Counted from the first letter of the stretch, positions 1 to 7,005 are shown. The stretch: DNA of 11,834 nt from Gammaproteobacteria bacterium (GCA_020047885.1 JAIFNF010000136.1:1-11834); one strand, 5' to 3'. Notes: generated by a model not told the origin, from the sequence alone. Program-made: numbers and translations.

Positions 1-40
1 ATCTGCTGGGATCATGGCTTTGACCGCGGATGAGGATCGC

Positions 41-106
41 GCCACGGAAAGACACGGAAGACACGGAAAAAAGAATCTTCCGTGTTTTTCCATGTTTTTC
101 CGTGGC
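41..106. repeat. Imperfect inverted repeat made of ACACGGAA-like units
   Basis: Left arm 41-68 and right arm 78-106 are near-perfect reverse complements, separated by about 9 bases. Each arm contains three roughly 10-base units of the form (C/A)CACGGAA(A/G), so the element is a palindrome and an internal tandem repeat at once. The arms differ at only a few bases. It lies downstream of serA with no gene around it. The paired arms could form a long AU-rich hairpin in RNA. It looks like an extragenic palindromic element rather than a classical terminator, because the arms are too long and no clean U-tract follows on the minus strand. Function is unknown. Confidence 0.75.
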
Positions 107-165
107 CAGGTTTGGAAAGGTATGGGACTATTTTTTGCGAGTTGCCTAAGACGCTGTTCCTTCCT

Positions 166-200
166 CCCCTCCCCTCCCCTCCCCTGCGCGGGGGAGGGGG
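166..200. repeat. (CCCCT)4 tandem repeat with GC-rich hairpin after serA
   Basis: Four consecutive CCCCT units occupy 166-185. The stretch 176-184 pairs perfectly over 9 bp with 191-199 around a TGCGCG loop. The element starts about 8 nt past the serA stop in the direction of transcription. The hairpin could halt or protect the 3' end of the serA message, but no U-tract follows, so it is not a textbook intrinsic terminator. On the minus (transcript) strand the tandem part reads as four runs of G4 separated by single A residues, a G-quadruplex-capable pattern. Its composition resembles the palindromes at 1401-1470 and 5291-5327. Confidence 0.6.
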
Positions 201-207
201 CCTTGGC

Positions 208-1371
208 TTACAGCACTCGCACGCTCAACACGCCCTGCACTTCGGCGATCTGTGCGACAACCGCTTCTGACACGGCCACATCCGTATCGACCAGCGTGCA
301 GGCAATTTCACCCCGTGATTTATTCAGCATGTCCAGAATGTTGATGCCCGCGGTGGAAATCGCGTTGGAAATCCGCTCGATCATGTGCGGGACGTTGGAG
401 TTGACAATCGCCAGCCGTGGACCGCCATTACGCGGCATAACCACTTCCGGGAAATTGACAGAGTTGTGGACAATGCCGTTTTCCAGATAATCGCGCACTT
501 GGTCGGCGACCATGATCGCGCAGTTGTCTTCGGCTTCCTCGGTGGATGCGCCCAGATGCGGCAGCATGATGACTCGGGGATGATCCTTGAGTCGGCTGGT
601 CGGGAAGTCGCAGACATAGGACTTCAACTTGCCCGCCTCTAACGCTTCAAACAGCGCTTCCTCGTCGACCACGCCCTCACGGGAGAAGTTGAGCAAGGTC
701 AGGCCGGGTCGGCAGTTCTTGAGGAACTGGGCGCCAATCAGACCGCGCGTGTCGTTGTTCAGCGGGACGTGCAGGGTCACAAAATCGGCCTGTGCCGCCA
801 TTTCATTGACGCTCAGCACCTGCTCAACCTGTGAAGATAACTGCCAGGCGTTGCTGACGGTGATGTGCGGATCGTAGCCGATCACGCGCATCCCGAGCGC
901 CCGAGCGGCGTTGGCAACCTTGACGCCAATCGCGCCCAGGCCAATCACGCCCAAGGTGCGATTCGGTAATTCGATGCCGACAAAATTCTTCTTGCCGGAT
1001 TCCACCTGCTTGGACAGTTCGGCGTCCGAACCTTGCAGCTTGCGGGTGTAGTCCCAGGCGGGACAGATATTGCGGGCGGCCAGCAACATGCCGGCGATGA
1101 CCAGTTCTTTAACCGCGTTCGCGTTCGCGCCGGGGGCGTTGAACACGCAGATGCCCTTGGCGGTCATCTGGGGAACGGGTATGTTGTTGACGCCAGCGCC
1201 GGCACGGCCAATCGCTTTCACACTGGCGGGCACCGGCCAGTCGTGCATTTTGAAGGAACGCAGCAGCACGGCATCCGGGTGGGTGATTTCCGAAGCGATC
1301 TCGTAGCGGTCGCGGGGAAGGCGCTCCAAGCCGGAAACGCTAATGTTGTTCAGAGTCAGGATTTTGTACAT
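208..1371 (-). CDS. serA: D-3-phosphoglycerate dehydrogenase, short form with ACT domain
   Basis: A cytosolic NAD-dependent enzyme that oxidises 3-phosphoglycerate to 3-phosphohydroxypyruvate, the first step of serine synthesis. The 387-residue protein has the split substrate-binding domain of D-2-hydroxyacid dehydrogenases, a Rossmann signature GLGAIG at 144-149, the conserved Arg in FSREGVVDEEAL (R231) and the catalytic His in PHLGAST (H272). An ACT domain covers about residues 327-387 and probably mediates serine feedback. The usual catalytic Glu is not obvious: the stretch where FExEP is normally found reads DFPTSRLKDHP here. I chose the ATG at 1371 (MYKILTLNN); an in-frame TTG at 1380 would add three residues, and neither has a strong ribosome-binding site. 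It follows serC by about 100 nt containing a palindromic repeat, so the two are probably co-transcribed. Confidence 0.93.
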   Translation of the reverse strand: MYKILTLNNISVSGLERLPRDRYEIASEITHPDAVLLRSFKMHDWPVPASVKAIGRAGAGVNNIPVPQMTAKGICVFNAPGANANAVKELVIAGMLLAARNICPAWDYTRKLQGSDAELSKQVESGKKNFVGIELPNRTLGVIGLGAIGVKVANAARALGMRVIGYDPHITVSNAWQLSSQVEQVLSVNEMAAQADFVTLHVPLNNDTRGLIGAQFLKNCRPGLTLLNFSREGVVDEEALFEALEAGKLKSYVCDFPTSRLKDHPRVIMLPHLGASTEEAEDNCAIMVADQVRDYLENGIVHNSVNFPEVVMPRNGGPRLAIVNSNVPHMIERISNAISTAGINILDMLNKSRGEIACTLVDTDVAVSEAVVAQIAEVQGVLSVRVL

Positions 1372-1400
1372 CGTCTTCAAATTCGGGTGGGGTAAGCATC

Positions 1401-1470
1401 ACACCGTCCCCTCGGCGGGAGAGGGCGGATGAACTCCCTCCCCACGGGTAGGGGAGGGCTAGGGTGTGGG
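1401..1470. repeat. GC-rich double palindrome between serC and serA
   Basis: Two hairpins lie side by side: CCCTC/GAGGG around 1408-1424, and a perfect 8-bp stem 1436-1443 (CCCTCCCC) with 1451-1458 (GGGGAGGG). The ends (ACACCGTCCC near 1401 and AGGGTGTGGG ending at 1470) are also roughly complementary, so the whole element could fold on itself. This is the architecture of REP/BIME-type extragenic repeats. It fills most of the gap inside the presumed serC-serA transcript and could influence relative expression or mRNA stability. No U-tract follows, so full termination seems unlikely. Confidence 0.6.
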
Positions 1471-1473
1471 GGA

Positions 1474-2553
1474 TCAGCCGTGGCGCTTCTGGAAGTCGGC
1501 CATGAAGTTGACCAGCGCCTGGACGCCTTCCAGGGGAATGGCGTTGTAAATACTGGCGCGCATTCCGCCCACCGAGCGATGACCGGCCAGTGTGACCAGT
1601 CCGGCGGCCTTGGCCTCGGCCAGGAACGGCTTGTCCAGCGCTTCATCGGGTAGGGTAAACGGTACGTTCATCCACGAGCGGTAGGCGGGATCGACGGGAT
1701 TCTTGTAGAAGCCAGAGTCGTCAATCGTCTTGTACAGCAAATCAGCCTTCGCCTTGTTGCGTTGGCCAATGGCGACCAGCCCGCCCTGCGCTTTCATCCA
1801 TTGGAACACCAGCCCGGCGATGTACCAGGCATAGGTCGGCGGGGTGTTGTACATCGACCCTTCCTTGGCCATCGTGGCGTAATCCAGCATGGTTGGCGTC
1901 CCGGCCACGGTTTGCCCCATCAGGTCGTCGCGGACGATGACGATGGTCAGGCCGGCGGGACCAATATTCTTCTGGGCGCCGGCGTAGATCACGCCAAATT
2001 TGCTGACTTCAATGGGGCGCGATAGCAGCGTTGAGGAGAAATCGGCAGCGAGCGGCACGCTGACTTCGGGCACGGTGTGCAGTTCGACACCGCCGATGGT
2101 TTCGTTGGGCGTGTAGTGCAGATAGGCCGCGTCCGGGTTGCATTTCCAGGAATCAGGAGCCGGCACGGTGGTGAAGTTGACCGGCTCGGAACTGGCCACC
2201 ACGTTGACCTGGCAGAATTTTTTGGCTTCGGAAATAGCCTTTTTCGACCACATGCCGGTGTTGAGGTAATCGGCCTGGGTCTTGCCGCGCAGCAGGTTCA
2301 TGGGCACCATGGCGAACTGGCTGGACGCGCCGCCTTGCAGGAACAGAGTTTTGTAATTCGCGGGGATGTTGAGCAATTCACGCAGATCGGCTTCGGCCTG
2401 CTCGGCGATGGCGACGAACTCCTTGCCGCGATGGCTCATTTCCATCACCGACATGCCGGAGCCGTGCCAGTCGAGCATCTCGGCTCTGGCTTGTTCGAGA
2501 ACCGCCTCGGGGAGCATGGCGGGACCTGCGCTAAAGTTATAGGGGCGTGGCAT
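1474..2553 (-). CDS. serC: Phosphoserine aminotransferase
   Basis: A cytosolic PLP enzyme that transaminates 3-phosphohydroxypyruvate with glutamate to give O-phosphoserine, and also acts in pyridoxal phosphate synthesis. The 359-residue length matches the family (about 360). Visible landmarks are the N-terminal YNFSAGPAMLP, MSHRGKEF (H41-R42, substrate contact), the cofactor loop LQGGASSQF (72-80), the Asp of AADFSS (D171), and the Schiff-base lysine in AGAQKNIGPAG (K195). The reading frame is open 18 codons upstream, but the ATG at 2553 gives the canonical MPRPYNFSAG start and has an AAGGAAG ribosome-binding site just before it. It is followed by serA, the preceding enzyme of the same pathway; serB is not in the window. 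Upstream lies a decayed restriction gene, so its own promoter should sit in or just after that remnant. Confidence 0.96.
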   Translation of the reverse strand: MPRPYNFSAGPAMLPEAVLEQARAEMLDWHGSGMSVMEMSHRGKEFVAIAEQAEADLRELLNIPANYKTLFLQGGASSQFAMVPMNLLRGKTQADYLNTGMWSKKAISEAKKFCQVNVVASSEPVNFTTVPAPDSWKCNPDAAYLHYTPNETIGGVELHTVPEVSVPLAADFSSTLLSRPIEVSKFGVIYAGAQKNIGPAGLTIVIVRDDLMGQTVAGTPTMLDYATMAKEGSMYNTPPTYAWYIAGLVFQWMKAQGGLVAIGQRNKAKADLLYKTIDDSGFYKNPVDPAYRSWMNVPFTLPDEALDKPFLAEAKAAGLVTLAGHRSVGGMRASIYNAIPLEGVQALVNFMADFQKRHG

Positions 2554-2559
2554 CTTGGA

Positions 2560-2566
2560 CTTCCTT
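2560..2566 (-). promoter_or_regulatory. Ribosome-binding site of serC
   Basis: AAGGAAG on the minus strand, about 6 nt before the ATG at 2553. It decides in favour of this start over the upstream in-frame ATG at 2607, which would add an unrelated 18-residue hydrophobic leader not seen in SerC proteins. Confidence 0.7.
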
Positions 2567-2619
2567 ACAATGACGACAGAAAATGCCGCGCATGGTAGCA
2601 GAAACATGAAGGTTGGGCA

Positions 2620-3446
2620 TCATGGCGTTGGGGGGAGCGCGGCTGATTCAGCAGATCGGTTCTGATTGAGCGCCAGCAACGCATCCCGACACTCAATATG
2701 CTGCAATGGCTTGAGAATCGGCTGATCATTCAGACTGTAGCCATGCCCGAGCATCCATTGAATTTCGCCAATCCACACCGTGAGCCGCGCCAGTTCCGCC
2801 GCGTAGGGACTGATTTCGATCCCCAATACCGCTTCCGGGCCTACCGTCGGAAAGCCGCGTTGCAACCCCAGGGGCTCGGCTTCCAGCATCACCTGATGTT
2901 CGAGATCCACCCACCGTTGCGCCAGCCCACCCGTTAACGTCGCGGCGTCTTGGGTCACCGATTCCCGCATCCGGGAGGGCTGCAGGCGGAGCGGTTCGGT
3001 AAACGCCCATTTCAGCAGGGTAAATTTGGGTGGATCAGCGAGATCGTCCAGCGTCAGCCGATGGGTGACGTTGACTGTGTTGGTGAAATTGGCGTGTGAA
3101 TCTCAATCGTTTCCATGTCGGAAACGATGAGCAGCGGCGGGTTATCCAGCGCCAGGGCATACTGCTGTAGTTGCCGCAACGCCGTGCCCAAATCCTGATG
3201 CTTGCCCTTGTACTCCTAGGCAAACCGGTTCTTGTACCAGACATCAGCCCACCCCTTACCGCCTCCAGTCTTCGTCACTCCCTTCTCGAAGGTGAACCAT
3301 TCGCCTTGCGGATTAGCTTCCAGCGGTGGGTCAATGTCCAGCAACCGACAGAGTTTATTGAAAACCGATTGCGAGCCACTGCCCTCAGTCAGCGTTAGTG
3401 CCCGACATAAGGCGATGAATTCGGCGATTTCAGCAGGAGCGGCCAT
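2620..3446 (-). pseudogene. Decayed MmeI-like (type IIL) restriction-methylase gene
   Basis: Remnant of a fused endonuclease/DNA methyltransferase of the MmeI/YeeA family. Starting at the ATG at 3446, the N-terminal nuclease domain reads normally (CRLLDIDPP, GEWFTFEKG, TKTGGGKGWADVW) until a TAG at 3218-3216. The same frame then continues with family sequence (EYKGKHQDLGTALRQLQQY, NPPLLIVSDMETIEIH). Near 3091-3095 the frame shifts (two extra bases or one missing), and the next frame continues as ANFTNTVNVTHRLTLDDLADPPKFTLLKWAFTEP. Around 2935-2955 the protein jumps from the linker region to LEHQVMLEAEPLGLQ and GIEISPYAAELARLTVWIGE, skipping the helical region and the methylase SAM motif (DPACGSGNF type). 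It ends after IECRDALLAL (about 2668), before the NPPF catalytic motif. No active nuclease or methylase can be made. It lies between the diguanylate cyclase gene and serC. Confidence 0.85.
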
Positions 3447-3491
3447 CAATGAAATGAGCGGTTCAGGGTAGGGGAATGACGATTAGCAAGA

Positions 3492-4895
3492 CTATTCAGC
3501 GGCGTATCTCGCTTTCACCCGGTTGCGACCATTACGCTTGGCTTCATACAAGGCTTCGTCGGCACGCGCGACTATACTATTGGGATGGTCGCTTGGCTGG
3601 TATGTAGTGACCCCGAAACTAGCGGTCTTTTGCCGAACAACTGGAAAATCATGGCTTTGCATAATCTGCCGCAGGTTTTCCGCCAAGGTCATCGCCCCCG
3701 TCTGATCGGTATGCGGGCAAATTACCATAAATTCCTCACCGCCCCAGCGGCCCACAAAATCCGTCTTTCGTGTGTTGGTTGCGAGAATTTTGGCCACGGC
3801 GATGAGCACTTGATCACCGACTTGATGACCATAGGTGTCGTTAACCGCTTTAAAGTAGTCAATATCCAGAAGAATGACGCTAAAGGGCTGACCGTAGCGC
3901 AGCGCACGCTGGATCTCGGTCTTGAACACCTCATCGAGCTTTAGCCGATTGAACAGCTCCGTCAGTCGGTCGGTGATGGCAAGTCGCTCCAGTTCCTGAT
4001 TCAGCGCTGTCAGCTTGCGGTTCCAGTAGAGGACGACCAGCATCACGAATCCGCCGCCCAGAAGAACCTGCCAAACCAAGGTGTAGTCGATCCCCTGCTG
4101 CACATTGATCGAGACATGCTTGTTGGCAATGGCTTCGCGTTCTTGCGCCGTGATCGTCTTGACGCCTTTGTCGAGAATGTCGCGCAGCAGTGGTTCTTCT
4201 TGCAAAACGCCAATGCGCAGTTTGTTGCTGTACTCGGGAATCTGTCCGGCGATTTTCAGATTGAACAGACCCTCTTTCTTGATCGCGTAAGCCGCGACAA
4301 TCAGCGAGCGAATCGTCATATCGGCCTTGCGTTCTGATACCAGCGCAATCGCCTCGGCTTCACTGCTGGTCGTCACAATCTTCAGATCGGGATAATCCAC
4401 CCGGACACGTTCCGCGATCATCGTGCCGCGCGGTACCGCCAGGGAATGATCGGTGAGTCCTCGGGGGTCGCCGATATACGGATGTTCCTCACGGGTGATG
4501 ATGATATTTTGGTCGTAGAAAATCGGCTCGGTAAAGATGAGCCATTTATCGCGTTCAGGCGTCTGGTTAAGAAAGCTCAACATCTGGCACTGCTGGGCTT
4601 TAGCAGCAGCCAGCGATTCATCCCAGCTTTTCACCGGGAACACTTCGATCCTGAGGCCGACGCGCTGGGCAACCAATTGCACGAGATCAGCCGCGATGCC
4701 CTCATGACGGCTCTGTTCGTTGATCCACTCGAAGGGTGCCCAGTCCGGATCAACGCACATCCTGATAGTCTCGGCGCGCTCACGATAAGCCTGCTCCTGT
4801 GGGGTAAACTGGATATTGGGTAGCGGGGTTTGAGCTGCTTGGACCACGGCAAAGGCACCGACCACCCACAGCAAAAAAACAACTTTGATGAACAT
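3492..4895 (-). CDS. Membrane diguanylate cyclase with periplasmic solute-binding sensor
   Basis: A predicted inner-membrane enzyme making cyclic di-GMP from two GTP in response to a periplasmic ligand. The 467 residues divide into a signal peptide (1-20, cleavage near VQA-AQ), a bacterial solute-binding type 3 domain (about 40-260, beginning IRMCVDPDWAPFEWI, resembling amino-acid-binding proteins), one membrane helix (about 272-291), a short linker and a GGDEF domain (about 305-464). The active-site loop is GGEEF at 385-389; the metal/substrate region DIDYFKAVNDTYGH is at 344-357; a full inhibitory site R376-K-T-D379 sits five residues before the loop, so product inhibition is expected. No EAL or HD-GYP domain is present. 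It starts 25 nt after sufT, close enough to share its transcript, though its ribosome-binding site is weak. The ligand is unknown. Confidence 0.92.
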   Translation of the reverse strand: MFIKVVFLLWVVGAFAVVQAAQTPLPNIQFTPQEQAYRERAETIRMCVDPDWAPFEWINEQSRHEGIAADLVQLVAQRVGLRIEVFPVKSWDESLAAAKAQQCQMLSFLNQTPERDKWLIFTEPIFYDQNIIITREEHPYIGDPRGLTDHSLAVPRGTMIAERVRVDYPDLKIVTTSSEAEAIALVSERKADMTIRSLIVAAYAIKKEGLFNLKIAGQIPEYSNKLRIGVLQEEPLLRDILDKGVKTITAQEREAIANKHVSINVQQGIDYTLVWQVLLGGGFVMLVVLYWNRKLTALNQELERLAITDRLTELFNRLKLDEVFKTEIQRALRYGQPFSVILLDIDYFKAVNDTYGHQVGDQVLIAVAKILATNTRKTDFVGRWGGEEFMVICPHTDQTGAMTLAENLRQIMQSHDFPVVRQKTASFGVTTYQPSDHPNSIVARADEALYEAKRNGRNRVKARYAAE

Positions 4896-4920
4896 TCGGA
4901 TATGCGTGGGAAGATTCGGG

Positions 4921-5265
4921 TTAAAACATATTCAATTCCAGTTTAGCCCGCATTGACATCAATTCCGGCGTCCAGGGCGGCTCCCAGACCAGCAGCACGT
5001 TGACCGATTCGATACCGGCGCGATGGCGAACGGCATTCTCCACCCATTCGGGCATGGAACCGGCCACCGGACAACCCGGCGCGGTCAGGGTCATCCGAAT
5101 GTCAGCGTGGTTGCCGATGGGGTCGACGTCGATGCCGTAGATCAGGCCCAGCTCATAAACATCGACCGGGATTTCCGGGTCGTAGACGGTCTTCAGCGCT
5201 TCGATAATCCGGGCTTCTAGTTCATCGGCGTCGGGCAGACTGGACACAGCATTAGCATCGGTCAT
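4921..5265 (-). CDS. sufT: SUF-associated DUF59 protein, SufT-like
   Basis: A small MIP18/DUF59 protein of the SUF-associated type, thought to act as an accessory factor in maturation or delivery of iron-sulfur clusters to target proteins. Its 114 residues consist essentially of the single domain, with the hallmarks TVYDPEIPVDVYELGLIY (27-43) and TAPGCPVAGSMP, whose C65 is the conserved cysteine of the family. The closing stretch VWEPPWTPELMS is also typical of the bacterial members (PaaD/YitW relatives); paa genes are absent, so a SUF role fits better. The ATG at 5265 has an AGGAG ribosome-binding site, so the open frame up to 5298 is not used. It is separated from sufU by 67 nt carrying a GC-rich palindrome and is probably still part of the suf operon. 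Confidence 0.88.
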   Translation of the reverse strand: MTDANAVSSLPDADELEARIIEALKTVYDPEIPVDVYELGLIYGIDVDPIGNHADIRMTLTAPGCPVAGSMPEWVENAVRHRAGIESVNVLLVWEPPWTPELMSMRAKLELNMF

Positions 5266-5273
5266 ATTGAATT

Positions 5274-5278
5274 CTCCT
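5274..5278 (-). promoter_or_regulatory. Ribosome-binding site of sufT
   Basis: AGGAG on the minus strand, 8 nt before the ATG at 5265. It supports that start over the upstream in-frame ATG at 5298, which would lie within the repeat-containing gap. Confidence 0.7.
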
Positions 5279-5290
5279 GAGCGTTGGTCG

Positions 5291-5327
5291 CCCCTCACCC
5301 CCGACCCCTCTCCCGGAAGGAGAGGGG
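5291..5327. repeat. GC-rich palindrome between sufU and sufT
   Basis: A perfect 9-bp stem formed by 5305-5313 (CCCCTCTCC) and 5319-5327 (GGAGAGGGG) with a 5-base loop, preceded by the motif CCCCTCACCCCCGA at 5291-5304. This is the common layout of CCCTCACCC-type extragenic palindromes in proteobacteria. It lies 6 nt past the sufU stop in the direction of transcription and lacks a following U-tract, so partial attenuation or 3'-end protection of the sufBCDSU message is more likely than complete termination. Confidence 0.65.
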
Positions 5328-5332
5328 AGTAT

Positions 5333-5776
5333 TTATTCAGTCGCCACGGCTTCTTTATGTTCTTCCAGAGCGGCGCGGACGGCGTGCCAGGCCAGGGTGG
5401 CGCATTTAACTCGACTCGGATAATCGCGCACGCCGGCCAGGACGCTGAGTTTGCCCAAGCCCTTCGGGCATTCGCAATCGGTGGTCACCACATCGTGGAA
5501 CGCCTCAAACAGATGCTCCACTTCAGCAATGGGTTTGCCCTTGAGCGCCTCGGTCATCAGCGATGCCGAGGCACTGGAAATCGCGCAACCCGCCCCCTGA
5601 AAGGTGATGTCGTTAATCACCTCGTCCTCGATATCCAGATAGACACTGATCCGGTCGCCACACAGCGGATTTACGCCATCGGCATGGTGGGTGGGATGCG
5701 GCAGGATGCGAAAATTCCGCGGCCGCTTGTTATGGTCCAGGATGACTTCCTGGTACAGATCACGCAGGTCGTTCAT
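5333..5776 (-). CDS. sufU: SufU-type sulfur acceptor for SufS
   Basis: Belongs to the U-type (IscU-like) fold. SufU proteins accept persulfide sulfur from SufS and pass it to the SufBCD scaffold, using a zinc site rather than acting as a cluster scaffold. The 147-residue protein shows the zinc ligands of this subfamily: C39 and D41 in NPLCGD, C64 in GAGCAISSASASLMTE, and C125 in RVKCATLAWH. The stretch GKLSVLAGVRDYPSRVKC before the last cysteine is the insertion that separates SufU from IscU. Two further cysteines, C101 and C103 (DCECP), lie at the start of this insertion. The ATG overlaps the sufS stop as ATGA and an AGGAG sits inside the last sufS codons, so translation is probably coupled to sufS, its expected partner. 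No sufE is present. Confidence 0.93.
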   Translation of the reverse strand: MNDLRDLYQEVILDHNKRPRNFRILPHPTHHADGVNPLCGDRISVYLDIEDEVINDITFQGAGCAISSASASLMTEALKGKPIAEVEHLFEAFHDVVTTDCECPKGLGKLSVLAGVRDYPSRVKCATLAWHAVRAALEEHKEAVATE

Positions 5777-7005
5777 AGGTCAAACATCTCCTTGACTTTC
5801 CAAAGGGCGGCGACCAGGACATCGACCTCGTCGCGGGTGTTGTAAACAGCGAATGACGCCCGGGCCGTCGCCGGGACGCCGTAGCGTTGCATGACCGGCT
5901 GAGCGCAGTGATGGCCAGCGCGAATCGCCACGCCTTCACGGTCGAGAATGGTGCCGATGTCGTGGGGATGGGCGCCCTGCATGGTGAACGCCACCAGCGC
6001 CGCCTTGTCCCGCGCCGTCCCCATGATCTTCAGGCCGGGAATTTCGCCAAGTTGCGCTGTCGCGTAATCCAGTAGGGCATGTTCATGGGCGGCAATGGCG
6101 TCCAGCCCTATCGCGTTCACCCAGTCCAGCGCCGCGCCGAGACCGATCACGTCGGCAATACTCGGGGTGCCGGCCTCGAATTTGTTGGGCAAATCGGCGT
6201 ACTCGGTTTTCTCGAACGTCACCAACCGAATCATGTCCCCACCGCCCTGATACGGCGGCATCGCCTCCAGCAGCGCTTTCTTGCCGTACAGCACGCCGAC
6301 CCCGCTGGGGCCGTAAATTTTGTGGGCAGAGAAGGCGTAGAACTCGCAATCCAGCGCCTGTACGTCCACGCTCAAATGCGGGATGGATTGCGCACCGTCG
6401 ACTAGCACTGGAATGCCCCGCGCATGAGCCATTTCAATCATCCGCTTCGCCGGATTCAGCGTACCCAGCGCATTGGACAGATGGACGAAGGCCACCAGTT
6501 TCACCGGCCCGTCCAGCAACCGCTCATACTCATCCAGAATCAACTCACCGGCATCAGTGAACGGCACCACTTTCAATATCGCCCCGGTGCGTTCGCACAG
6601 CAATTGCCACGGGACGATATTGGAATGATGCTCCATGCCGGTAATCACGATTTCATCGCCGGCCTTGACCGTCTGGCCGCCGAAGCTGCTGGCGACCAGA
6701 TTGATGCTCTCGGTGGTGCCCCGAGTGAAAATGATTTCCTGGGTACTGGCGGCGTTCAAAAAAGCCCGCACTTTCTCCCGCGCACCCTCATAGGCGATGG
6801 TCGAGCGTTCCGATAACAGATGGACGCCGCGATGAATATTCGCGTAATAGCCGCTGTAACACTCGCTGATCGCGTCGATGACCGCTTTCGGCTTCTGCAC
6901 CGATGCGGCGTTATCGAGGTAGACCAGTGGCTTGCCATGAACCCGCTGGCGCAGGATCGGAAAATCGGCGCGAATGCGGGCAATGTCCAGTTCCAGTGCA
7001 CTCAT
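5773..7005 (-). CDS. sufS: Cysteine desulfurase SufS
   Basis: A PLP-dependent class V aminotransferase-fold enzyme (group II desulfurase) that removes sulfur from L-cysteine, leaving alanine and an enzyme persulfide for cluster assembly. The 410-residue length is normal. Key residues are H126 in MEHHSNIVPW (stacks on PLP), D203 and Q206 in LVDGAQSIPH, the Schiff-base lysine K229 in FSAHKIYGPSG, and the persulfide-forming C367 in RAGHHCAQP. The N-terminal YLDNAASVQKP differs slightly from the more usual YLDNAATSQKP. The start overlaps the sufD stop (TGATG) and has a strong GGAGGGAGGTG ribosome-binding site; the stop overlaps the sufU start (ATGA). It works with SufU next door. Confidence 0.96.
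   Translation of the reverse strand: MSALELDIARIRADFPILRQRVHGKPLVYLDNAASVQKPKAVIDAISECYSGYYANIHRGVHLLSERSTIAYEGAREKVRAFLNAASTQEIIFTRGTTESINLVASSFGGQTVKAGDEIVITGMEHHSNIVPWQLLCERTGAILKVVPFTDAGELILDEYERLLDGPVKLVAFVHLSNALGTLNPAKRMIEMAHARGIPVLVDGAQSIPHLSVDVQALDCEFYAFSAHKIYGPSGVGVLYGKKALLEAMPPYQGGGDMIRLVTFEKTEYADLPNKFEAGTPSIADVIGLGAALDWVNAIGLDAIAAHEHALLDYATAQLGEIPGLKIMGTARDKAALVAFTMQGAHPHDIGTILDREGVAIRAGHHCAQPVMQRYGVPATARASFAVYNTRDEVDVLVAALWKVKEMFDL

Noticed and set aside
41..106. CRISPR array or iteron-type replication origin
   Set aside because: Units are about 10 bases without spacers and are arranged as one palindrome; no cas or rep gene is nearby.
14..490. Plus-strand open frame of 158 codons at the left edge
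   Set aside because: It runs through the inverted repeat and the CCCCT tract and then lies antisense to serA; its translation has no family resemblance.
2077..2598. Plus-strand open frame of 173 codons opposite serC
   Set aside because: It is the antisense shadow of a GC-rich, strongly conserved gene; composition (many Gly, His, Arg) is typical of such shadows.
3035..3244. Separate small minus-strand gene within the restriction remnant
   Set aside because: It is an out-of-frame reading; the family sequence (EYKGKH..., then ANFTNTV...) lies in the two other frames.
5267..5845. Plus-strand open frame of 192 codons across sufT, sufU and sufS
   Set aside because: It spans the gap and palindrome and is antisense to three recognisable genes.
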